Shown: positions 54,666 to 64,000 of the stretch, piece by piece
How positions within the stretch are numbered: position 1 is the first letter of the stretch
Layout of the letters: each line of letters starts with the position of its first letter
From: Phascolomyces articulosus
Taxonomy: Eukaryota; Mucoromycota; Mucoromycetes; Mucorales; Lichtheimiaceae
DNA: 64,000 nucleotides
Reading direction: 5' to 3'
Assembly: GCA_025677815.1 (NCBI GenBank)
Contig: JAIXMP010000020.1
Span: forward strand, 62,001 to 126,000
Program-made: the position numbers and the translations under genes
Notes under the pieces: model-generated
The model's input: the letters and a program-made list of their open reading frames with translations, nothing else
Told to the model about the DNA's origin: nothing
The model's database searches: none

Positions 54666-55824
54666 TCATGCTTCTTGAATCAAAGTAGCCATTTCTTTTG
54701 TACGTTCCATGCCTCTTTCAAAACATGTTTTTAATACTTGGGTATCAATGGAATGACCACCATTTTTATAAACATGACATACTTGACCTTGGGTATCCAT
54801 GACAACTGTCACCATTTCTTTACCAAGTGTTTCTTCTGCTTCATTTGGATCTGATAATAATGCATGAGGATCTTGAAAAACACAAAAGGTGGATGCAATG
54901 GGAATACGCTTCATTTCAAACACTTGTGTTGGATTAGATACATCTGCTTCCACCATCATAGATTCAGAGACTTCAGCTTTCGGTAATTTTACTAAAGTCA
55001 TTTTATATATATCATGAGTTATATATATTTCCATTATGTAATGGACCAAACCTCCATTTTCTTTGACACGTGTCTTTTTTTTTTTTTTTACTTACATTTT
55101 GAAAGCGCAGCAGTAAGTGCTAATAAACTAGCATCCAATATATTACCATCATAATTTAAACAAACAATATCAGCATATAAAACCCATACGGCTTTGCCTT
55201 GTTCAATGCATAATGATTCCAATGGAAATAGATCAGAACTATATATATATATATATATATTAAATATTAACTCCCATCTTTTTTTTTTCTATTAGAAAAA
55301 ACTTACTTTGTGAATAATTGATGAATAAATTCAGAAGTCACTTGGGCTTTTTCAGGAGGTGGACCTGCACGGAACTTTGGTGAACACATGGGAGATAATT
55401 CAACATTAGGAACTAATAATAATAATAATTTTTTTATATGCGTCAATATACAATTGAACAAAATGAAAGGAGAGACAATAATAATAATAATAATAATAAA
55501 AATACGCGTGTCAAATATTTAATCAAATGTGTAAAAGTGATTACCAAGATAACCTTGACCGGGTTGTTCCACGTGAGGTTCACAAACTTCTGCTTTAATA
55601 CCACATACCACTGTTGTACCGCCGAGGCGGACCATGGCGCTTGAATTGGCGGTGGCAATAGATCCAGTAGTGATTAATGTTTTTCGAAATTTATCCAATA
55701 ATCGACCATCAGGTCGAATATCATGTTCTAAAAAACGACGAAGGTATTCATGAGGTTGAATACGATGAAATACTTCAAAGCTTTTCGAGTTATTATTATT
55801 ATTATTGGATTCTAATGTAGTCAT
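54666..55824 (-). CDS. RRP43: Exosome subunit Rrp43 (RNase PH fold)
   Basis: Core subunit of the nuclear and cytoplasmic RNA exosome, with an RNase PH fold expected to lack catalysis in eukaryotes. Exons in coding order are 55824-55545, 55412-55307, 55238-55096 and 54991-54666, giving 284 residues (human EXOSC8 has 276). Family motifs: [78 protein letters not shown] and [10 protein letters not shown]. The N-terminus carries an Asn run. It is divergent from the CreA-like gene across 1 kb. Confidence 0.93.
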
Positions 55825-56833
55825 TCTTGATAAGAATGGGATAAAGTTTTATGTAAAAAAAAAACGTGTTGTATGCGGAGAGGAAAAAAAAATCCAATCA
55901 TAGACAATGATAGCAAGCATGAGGAGTGGAGGAAGGGGGAAAGTGAAGAAAAACTAAGCCACCCATTTCTTCTTTTTTTATTGTTTATACTTAATTCAAA
56001 ACATATAGACATTATCTATTTTTCTTATTAAAAAAGTAGTGTGAAGATCGGCGCCGATACAGACATTCTAATAACACATTGTTTGTGTATGTGTGAGTAT
56101 ATATATGTGTGGGGGGGAGGGTGAGGGAGAAGAAGAAAGATAGAGAAGGAAAAAAGAATCGTAAAAGATAGAATCATAAGCACATGTGTTCATGAAAAAA
56201 AAAAAAATGCACGGATCTCGCCTGTTTCTATTTTATATTTTTTGACATGATAATAATCATCAAAATGGGAAAGTAATCCAAACAGGACTTGAATTTTTCA
56301 TGTGAAAGGTTCAATTGGCCAACAACAACAAGTAGTGGTGTAATAAGATTGCGTGATTGGCATGGAAACATTAGTTGATATATTTGGGGGGGAGGGGGAG
56401 AAAGGATGAAATGAACGGATGATGATTATTAAGATAGAGTTTGGTGGGTTGGAGAAACAACCAGGAATCGATGGCAGATTGTCTCAAAATGGAAAACGGT
56501 GGTTGTTATTTGTTTTTTTTTGAAATAATAATCCTTTCCGTCTCGAGCCGATGAAAAAAAAAAAGAGGGGTCTTGCGGGGAAAATGTGAAAAAAGACAAC
56601 TTTTTTTTGACCCACCACCCCCCAATTTTCAATTAGTCAAAAAAAAACACTCCGCGTCCCATCCCGTAATCGGTTGTGATCAGTTCAAAAAAAACTATTT
56701 CAAATTTTTGATATAAATACCCAGATGATTTTTCAATTTTCAAAGATTTTTCTTTATTACTTTTTATTTTACTTTCACACATCAGATTTTGACATCTTTT
56801 TTTTTTTTTTATTATAACAAACTATTATCCATT
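55825..56833. promoter_or_regulatory. Divergent promoter with TATA box for the CreA-like gene
   Basis: Upstream region shared by Rrp43 (-) and the CreA-like gene (+). TATAAATA at 56712-56719 stands about 115 bp before the CreA-like ATG, followed by a CT/T-rich tract. G-rich runs near 56385 and C-rich runs near 56620 could be zinc-finger sites, but none clearly fits the SYGGRG consensus. No gene is supported between the two start codons. Confidence 0.5.
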
Positions 56834-57634
56834 ATGGCATACCAAGCTGCTTCTAGTCTCTTGAGCCTTTCACATGCTACTACAGCACCTCAACAACAAC
56901 AACAACAACAATCAAAAAGAGCCATTGCAGCCATTGACAAGGCTAATGTTCCTCGTCCATACAAGTGTCCCATGTGTCCCAAGTCATTTTATCGTCTTGA
57001 ACATCAAACTCGTCATATTCGTACTCATACAGGAGAAAAACCCCATCAATGTACTTTTCCTGGTTGTGAAAAACGATTTTCACGTTCTGATGAATTAACT
57101 CGTCATGTTCGAATTCATACTTCTCCTAATAAACGACGTGAACGAAGACAACAAAAAACAATGAAACGTACTCAACGTCAACAACAAAAACCATCCTCTC
57201 AACAACAACCACCTTCTTCCAATGAACAATCTTCTTATCTTACTACACCCGATATCACACCTACTTGTACACCTGTTCCTTCTGCTCCTAATTCACCAGC
57301 TTTATCTTCTACATCTCATCCTTGTTCTGATTCAGAAACCGAATATCTTTTCACACCTGGTAATTCACCTACCATGTCACCTCGTACCTTATCTCCCATG
57401 ACTTCACCTACCATGAGCCCTCAACATCATCATCATCTTAAATTCAATAAAATTGAACCTTTGGAATGTAGTCGGTTGGGTCCGGTCTTTGCTCGTCCTG
57501 TTCATCATCCTAATACAAGTTTAATGGACCTCTTGGAACGTCCTCCACAAGCCCGCGTTCTTCCGCCTATTCTTACGGGCCCATCCGATCAAAAGGCTTG
57601 TCTTCCTTCAATTCATTCAGTTTTACCATTCTAA
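56834..57634 (+). CDS. CreA/Mig1-type carbon catabolite repressor
   Basis: C2H2 zinc-finger repressor that binds GC-rich SYGGRG sites and silences alternative-carbon genes on glucose. Single exon, 266 residues from ATG 56834; the in-frame upstream codons are T-rich leader. Finger 1 is C45-X2-C48-X12-H61-X3-H65 ([19 protein letters not shown]). Finger 2 is C73-X4-C78-X12-H91-X3-H95 ([17 protein letters not shown]). The contact residues RLEHQTR and RSDELTR are those of CreA/Mig1. A Gln run precedes the fingers and a basic stretch (NKRRERRQQ) follows. The C-terminal half is Ser/Thr/Pro-rich with SP/TP repeats. It is shorter than ascomycete CreA (about 400 residues). Very confident on family. Confidence 0.92.
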   Translation: MAYQAASSLLSLSHATTAPQQQQQQQSKRAIAAIDKANVPRPYKCPMCPKSFYRLEHQTRHIRTHTGEKPHQCTFPGCEKRFSRSDELTRHVRIHTSPNKRRERRQQKTMKRTQRQQQKPSSQQQPPSSNEQSSYLTTPDITPTCTPVPSAPNSPALSSTSHPCSDSETEYLFTPGNSPTMSPRTLSPMTSPTMSPQHHHHLKFNKIEPLECSRLGPVFARPVHHPNTSLMDLLERPPQARVLPPILTGPSDQKACLPSIHSVLPF

Positions 57635-60600
57635 AGAAGTGTATTGTATTATTCCCCCTCTCCTTCCTTCTTTTTAACTTCACATACACTTTATTCTTTT
57701 AATTGGTAACCCCACTTCCTATCATTTTTTTTTATTATTTTGCATGCATTTTTCATTTTTTCCATCATCATATTTTTTTTATTTAGATCACACATACACA
57801 CACACAAAACAACTCAACCCCACTTCTCTCTCCATCATTTAGTATTATTGTATAACTCATTTTTTTTGTTTCATTTCCTTGTCATATTGTTATAACGAAA
57901 TTCTTCTCTTATTGAAAAAAAAACCCTTCTCTTTTATTAATCAAATTACAAACTCTTTTTTTTTTACTATTCTTTGTACATATATATAAACATACGTAAA
58001 TATATTAACTATAAACATATGCCTTTTTTATTATTATAACAAACAAATATTTTTATCGTAAGAGGATTATTTTTTTTTGAAAAGACACATGTAGGACGCG
58101 TGGTAAAATTGATGGGTTGAAATGGTTGTGGAGTAAAAACTTTACTACCTTTAAAAGTGAGAAGGAGGGGGAACATATTTTCATAATAAATCATGAAGAT
58201 TTTCTGCTCTCCCCCCCGACCCACCCGATGTTTGAACGGAGAATTTCTCAATTAGGAAACTCAACCGAAAAGGTTGTCGTAAATATTTTTGTTATTTTTT
58301 TTTTTTACGGGGTGTGGTTTAGTGAAAAAAAAAACCCCCACTTTTTTTTGACTCCAAATGGTTCAAAGATGAAAACCTTTTTTTTTTTTTTTGCATAAAC
58401 CAAAAGAGTGTGGGAAAAAATATACCAAAGGCTTGAATTTTTTCTCTTGAGTTTCTCACGAGGGTTCAATCAAAATAACAATCCTTTTTTTCATTTTAAA
58501 AAAATCATCCGTTTCGTTGGTTTGGACTTGTCATCTTTTTCAACCATTTGTTGTTGAAACATGTTAAGAAAGACGTCATCGGAAATAGAATTATTATTTT
58601 TTTTTGAATAAAAAATATCACAACATCATAATGATGTTAGACTGTCCTCAAAGAATCAGTTCATGTTTTTTTTTTACAAGTACCCGAGCTGGATAATGTT
58701 TAGTTATATTTCTCTCCCCCAGAATTATAGTCATATAATTAAAAAAATGGCTCGATATTCAATATATGGTTAAAAAGTAGAAAAAATTCAATATCATCCC
58801 ATTCAAACCATTCCATCATACGATTTGATCTCTTCTATTGAAAAATTCCATTGAAGTTTAACCGGATAACCCATTAGCCAGGTTGTCAATTTTTTTTTTT
58901 TGGGTAAAAAAACTGTCATAGATTTTCGGCAAAACGATATTACATCCATGACAACGAGTCCCTGGATTTTTATATGTGTGTATGTCTAAATAAATATATA
59001 TAAATATATAGCACACACATATATATATAAGATACTAGATATATACTTATAAAACCAATCCACTCACAAATAGAACCATTCCCCACGTTTTTTTTTTTTT
59101 TTTACTTTGATGGAATTGAAAAAAATAAGTGAGTTTATGTCAGCATAATAATAAATCATCATTGGGCGGAGCTAATGATCACCTATTATATATACATTTT
59201 TTTACAAACCACATATACCGAACTATTATCCAGTAAAGCCTTTATCCATGAAAGAAAACTGATTTAAAACAAAGCTTAAGTAAGCAACATACTTCTTTTG
59301 CGGGGAAAGTGTGATTTTTCTCAGGATATTTTTCTTATTCATATTTAATTCTATTGCTTTGAATCCATGTAAGCAATAATCTTTTTATTATTTTTTTCAC
59401 ATGTTATATCGTTTTTGGCCTGAGCGTTCTTTTTTTTCTTTTTTTTGGCTTCTACGTACTCTCAATATAATATGTTGCAGGAATATTTTGGTGGGGGGAG
59501 GAAGAGGAGAGGGAGAAATGGCCCTCCATTTTCTATCACACCAAAAAAGTATCATGGTTTTGAACGGAATTTCCCAAAAAAGAGATAACATTATAAATAT
59601 GATTAGATATAACTTATATTCACTCAAACTAAAATTGAAAAGGATAAACTAAAATCCTTTCTCATTATCTTTTTTTTTTTTTGATAGGAAAAAAAGAAAT
59701 AAGTTGTATTTTATCTTCAAAAAAAAAAAGTCATTGATTAGAATAATAAGACAACTTCTTTATCAATCGTAAAAATAATACTCCTTTGTGTATTCTTCTT
59801 CTCCCCCACAATTTTTTTTTTCAATCCGAATTTATAATGTGATCATCAACTTGATCTTAATAAGCAAAATCAAAATATGTTGGATCGGATCGATACGAAA
59901 AGCATTTTTGAGTGTCAGATCTTAAAGGACATATATAAAATTAGAGAATTTGACATTTTTTTTTTTGCATAATATGGATTATGAAGTTTATGGGAAATAT
60001 ACAAATCAAAACTACTTAACTACTACTAATAATAATAATAAGATAAAGTAAAAACATGTGAAAAAGACAACAAAACCACATGAACCCACATTATCGGATT
60101 CTGTTACACGAAAATCGAAATTACCAATTCTTTTTTACTATGAGTGAATTATGGAGTATATTGACATATATATCATCTATCAGTACTAGATTAATTTATA
60201 GATGGCGATATGAAAAAAAAATAGGTGTAGTCCGTGCTGTTTTTCCTTTTCATTCCATTGAACCTATATGTTATGTTTCCAATAAGACATCATGATATAT
60301 ATATCGTACCCCAACATTCAAACAACAACACCAACAATAACAATATTTATATTCTCATGTGATTTCTCTTTACTTGCTTCCCACCAATTCACTTTGTTTA
60401 TTATTATTAAAAATATCAGATGCTAATCCATTCTTTATAGAAACTCTTTCGTTGTGAATAAATGTTGTCTGTTCTTTTTTTAAGTCATTACTTAACATGG
60501 TGGTTGGGGGAGAGAGGGAAAGTAATCCAACTATCGGATGTATCTTGTTAAAAAAATGTAGTTGTAGGAGCTGTTCTTGAGAACGAGAGTAACTCAATCA

Positions 60601-60927
60601 AATAAAACATAGAGATAAACGTTTGCTTTTCCCACTCTAATAGAGTAATTTTCAAATGGGGAGGGGGTTGTGATAGACATGAAATCTAATATATATATTC
60701 TAGTTGTATAATGGTTCATGGTATTATTTTTATATCATATTTCATGTCAAAATTTAAATAGACAATAAAAAGTATTATATGGATCTTATGATAATCACAC
60801 ACTATTACAAAGTGAATATTCCACAGATAAACACAACAAATATAAAAAAACAACAGCAGAAAACAAGATCATGAACTAAGCAACACAAATATTGAAATTT
60901 ATAAAATAAAAAAATAAAAAAAACCAC
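57635..60927. other. AT-rich gene-poor region
   Basis: About 3.3 kb. The first 300 bases are the 3' flank of the CreA-like gene. Two short frames have some coding character but no domain: + 60140-60295 (51 codons, MSELWSILTYISSISTRL) and - 60370-60597 (reads SRSQEQLLQLHFFNKIHP). I do not call either as a gene. The rest is homopolymer-rich AT DNA. Confidence 0.45.
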
Positions 60928-61277
60928 CTATTGATAATAGGGGCCTTGATAGGCCACTGCCTTCATCCACCAGTCTTATAAAAAGAATATTGGTATCTAT
61001 GAAAAGATAATGTTTAAAAAATCAATAAATACCATTCATATGATTGCCACTTACCATCATCTTGTTCGCCTTCTTTCTTTTCGTCTAACTCCTTCTTTAT
61101 CTCCGTGAATCTCACTATTTTTGAATGAAACATATATATATATGTAGGATTAGCAATTTAAAGCAGCAGACAATAAATAATAAACAGATAGTTGTATCCA
61201 TCATCCGTACCAATTCCAGTTTGTGTTATTCTCCACCAACTCTGTTCTATGACAATGATGCTGTTCATGAATTCCAT
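60928..61277 (-). CDS. Possible unrecognised 57-residue protein, three exons
   Basis: Exons 61277-61211, 61114-61055 and 60974-60928 join in phase with GTACGG, GTAAGT and AG borders to give 57 residues. The product begins MEFMNSIIVIEQSWWRITQ, has a charged helix (RFTEIKKELDEKKEGEQ) and ends DDDWWMKAVAYQGPYYQ. The frame remains open for about 12 codons before the chosen ATG (FSKNVITLLL), so a longer hydrophobic N-terminus or another exon is possible. I do not recognise the family. The two downstream exons have balanced composition and look more real than the first. Confidence 0.42.
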
Positions 61278-61382
61278 CAACAGCAATGTTATCACGTTCT
61301 TGGAAAACCGTTTTTATCATAAATATACTACATGCAAAAGAAGACAACACGATCTTTCATGCAGATAGTATATAAGAAATCA

Positions 61383-61570
61383 CTTTAGAAAAAAGATATT
61401 CAAGTGTTTGTATGTGCAAAATACCCCAAATTTAAATATCTTTTGAATATGCATATTTTTTTGAATATATTTCGAATATTTTTGCCATTTCAATAATGAA
61501 AAATATTCAGGATATATTCAAAATATATTCTGAATTTTTTTTTGCATCTATGAATATTATTTTTCTAAGG
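61383..61570. mobile_element. MITE-like imperfect palindrome
   Basis: A 188-bp AT-rich element that folds on itself along its length. Outer ends CTTTAGAAAAAAGATATTCA (61383) and TGAATATTATTTTTCTAAGG (61551) are near-perfect inverted copies. The inner arms 61463-61483 and 61499-61519 match at 18 of 21 positions around a 15-nt loop. It has no coding capacity. No target-site duplication is evident at the borders I chose. It is best described as a miniature inverted-repeat or fold-back element. Confidence 0.55.
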
Positions 61571-63068
61571 TGGAGTAATGCTGTGAACGCGTTATGGATC
61601 CAGTGCTTTTTTTTGGATATTTGTTGTAGGTCGCTCTGGTAATAAGTAAAATCAATCAGATAAGGCTTCTATCCAGTCAATGGATATTATGATATAGGAG
61701 ACTGTCATCTCGATGGAGAATGTAGTATATTGAATTCAACAGATAACTCGTAATTTTGAAAAATAAAATAAATATGTAAGTTTTGAATATTATTATTATT
61801 ATTACCATTATTATATTATCTCATCCAACAAGAATTTATTTTGATAAAAACAATGTAAATCATAGTACTCAATTCTTTAGATACCATTATCTACATGATC
61901 ATTCTATCATAGAATTAAATAGAAAAAATGACACAGCGAGACTGTGGGATTGGTGTTTATGTATTTTAACATATTTGAGTATGTCAACATATCAGAGTAC
62001 TATTACATACATTATAATTCCTTGAATTATATTTTTTTTAAAGAAATTTGATTTGTGTATTATAAAATACATATACTGATATATATAATACGTAAAAATT
62101 ATGTATCGTATGAATACAATACAAATAAAATTACCAATTTTTATTGTTTTTGAATCATTTAGATTCATAAATGATGATGGTTTGCATATATAAAAAAAAT
62201 TACCTTTTTTTTAGGTAACAAACAAATATTTGCATGGTGCTACCCACGCGTTAATAATAAAGCATCGCTATAAATCTAATATCTCTAATTCCGTATATAT
62301 AACGGGAAATTCCAAAAGTTTGTTTTTATATGTGTATTCATATGATGCTGTAGGAGTATCCAACCGGATCAAGTAAAATAAGGTTCGATATATAGAAAAC
62401 ATAACCTTGATAGGTACTAGCTACCTCGCGGGGAAGGATGCTGTTGCGTAATCGATATAAACCGGGTTCGCTTTTCCGGAGGTGCATGATTTTTATCGTA
62501 AATCAACAATATGGGGGGAGGGGGGAAGGATAAAAAGAAACCATAATAATCAGATCAAATAGACAGAAAAAGATCAATCAAATAGCTAACACCATGTGTC
62601 ACTCTATCTAAATCTTGATAACTACTCTTACATATATTTGAGAAAAAAAAAAGATTCAAAAACCTTGTTTTTCATATACCGCGAGTTAATAGCTTGATAC
62701 GGACCTAGGTATATATTATTTGATTATCGGATGAAAGTACACACTAATACGACTCCTCTTTGTCCGTTTGTTTTCTTTTTACGTTAAAAAGACTGTTGAT
62801 GGTATCCATTATTTTTCGTGTAGAAATACTCTTTACACCATCACTTTTATCTTTTAGACTTCAATATCCTAACTCTGGTGGATACATATTGAGTGTTTAT
62901 AATCAAGTGTAGATAGAATGGTGATGAAAAAAAAAACAATATATATATAGAGATGATATTCAAAAAAGAAAGTTAAATGATAATAAAAAAAGCATTTGCT
63001 AATAAAATGCTCTTTGAAAAAAAAACTACGTATATATTCATGGATGCTTGTGCTAAAGTGGTTGTTTC
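61571..63068. other. AT-rich intergenic region
   Basis: About 1.5 kb. Contains a GC-richer patch at 62420-62490 (CTCGCGGGGAAGG, ACCGGGTTCG) that is not a tRNA: no full cloverleaf or matching A box. No supported gene. Confidence 0.5.
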
Positions 63069-63412
63069 TTAAGTATCTCCATTGACGCACTGTCGAGTTT
63101 TTACACTGCAAAATGTGTAAAGTTATAATGAATCAAACCAGTGGTATAGAATACGATATAAGAAGATAAAACAAAATACACTTGTTACATAGTATTATTA
63201 TTTAAATAAATAGAACTGTATTTATTTCCATAATTATGAATTTGCATCAACATCAAACATGAGGTACAGAATTTTTCAGGGAAAATAGGTACAGTACTTG
63301 GTTCCTTGAACACTGTTCGTCCCTGTTGCCCTACCGCAGTATTTATTTCAGGTACAGGTTTTCGAAGATTCACACCATGAGATGCATGTCTATTATCATA
63401 TAAGCCAATACA
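63069..63412 (-). CDS. Possible terminal exons of an unrecognised gene
   Basis: An open frame 63412-63189 with balanced composition (reads NRHASHGVNLRKPVPEI, then TVFKEPSTVPIFPEKF) begins just after an AAATAG acceptor. It can be spliced in phase (GTAACA donor, TGCAG acceptor) to 63105-63069, ending QCVNGDT. That would be the last 86 residues of a gene whose 5' part, somewhere toward 63700, I could not fix: two competing frames fit the donor at 63510. No family recognised. It is divergent from the NmrA-like gene. Confidence 0.3.
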
Positions 63413-63846
63413 CTATTTTTGTCTTTTATCTATTAATATGCTAGGAAATAATGTTTAGCACATGAACAACTATATTACATTCCTGCTTGTAAAGCTGAGG
63501 AAGAATGTAATGCTTTTAACTGATATAAAAATTAAAACCAGGGAAAATATTTCCTCATAAAAAGTGTGGAGGAATGCTGATGTATGTGACACAAGTCTTA
63601 AAACAAATTCAACTATCCGAATGATTTTCCCTTGTACAATTCTGATAAAGTTTGAGATTTTTTCGTTATCTTTTTTTAGTCATTAAAAAATTGTGCTGGT
63701 CAGTCGAAATTTCTTTTACCAAACAATTCCGCTCATATATATAATCACAGTAATTATAAATAGTATCAGAATTCAGGTAAAACTATTAAATTCCTTTTCT
63801 TTCCCAAATTCAACAAATTCTTCAATAAGGATAAAAAAAAGTAATT

Positions 63847-64000
63847 ATGGCTGAAAAATATTATCTTACCGGCGCAACAGGTCAGATTGGTAAAGTAGTA
63901 CTCCAAGAACTCGTCAAGGCTGGTGTACAAATTACTGTATATACACGTTCACCCGATAAAGTACCCAAGGCCAATAATATCACTATTGTGGAGGGTGATT
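63847..64000 (+). CDS. NmrA-like NAD(P)-binding protein, truncated by window end
   Basis: ATG 63847 opens a frame that runs off the window after 51 codons. It begins MAEKYYLTGATGQIGKVV, with the GATGxxG dinucleotide-binding glycine motif of atypical short-chain dehydrogenases, then QITVYTRSPDKV, as in NmrA/TMR-type NAD(P)H-binding proteins. NmrA itself controls AreA in ascomycetes, but most relatives are metabolic reductases or redox sensors, so the role is open. Confidence 0.75.
   Translation, partial: MAEKYYLTGATGQIGKVVLQELVKAGVQITVYTRSPDKVPKANNITIVEGD

Noticed and set aside
62420..62490. tRNA-like GGTTCG sequence
   Set aside because: No matching A box, acceptor stem or anticodon arm could be drawn.

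Overview
The window looks like nuclear DNA of an early-diverging filamentous fungus, most likely Mucoromycota (Mucorales-like). It is strongly AT-rich and its genes carry many short GT-AG introns. It keeps genes that yeasts have lost (kinesin-13, Gemin6, a CaMKK-type kinase) beside typical fungal regulators (AreA-, SreA- and CreA-type factors). I saw no tRNA, rRNA or CRISPR. Exon structures were worked out by hand from splice signals and reading-phase continuity, and family names come from recognised motifs, not from database searches.

Layout. 0-5 kb: kinesin-13 with an N-terminal SAM domain, convergent with ribosomal protein eL33. 5-13 kb: gene-poor DNA with a broken small secreted-protein gene. 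13-14.3 kb: AreA-like GATA factor. 14.3-22.8 kb: gene-poor DNA holding a nearly perfect inverted duplication of about 0.8 kb per arm (18.6-20.3 kb). 22.8-31.8 kb: dense block with a His-rich protein kinase, Gemin6, a Whi5/Nrm1-like small protein, an SreA-like double-GATA repressor and importin alpha. 32-43.5 kb: an unrecognised 51-residue protein, a secreted expansin-like DPBB protein, an Iml2/TTC39 protein with a very long disordered N-terminus, and a CaMKK-like kinase. 46-52.5 kb: an unrecognised gene with a decayed tandem copy, then a CLASP. 54.7-57.6 kb: exosome subunit Rrp43 and a divergent CreA/Mig1 repressor. 57.6-64 kb: mostly empty DNA with a possible small gene, a MITE-like palindrome, a possible exon pair, and the start of an NmrA-like dehydrogenase cut by the window edge.

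How the genes relate. They are scattered housekeeping and regulatory genes, not one pathway. Three nutrient regulators (nitrogen-, iron- and carbon-type zinc-finger factors) lie within 45 kb. Two microtubule regulators (kinesin-13, CLASP), two kinases and a nuclear import receptor are also present. The clearest unexplained structures are the large palindrome, the gene-pseudogene pair, the MITE-like hairpin and the very small multi-exon genes.
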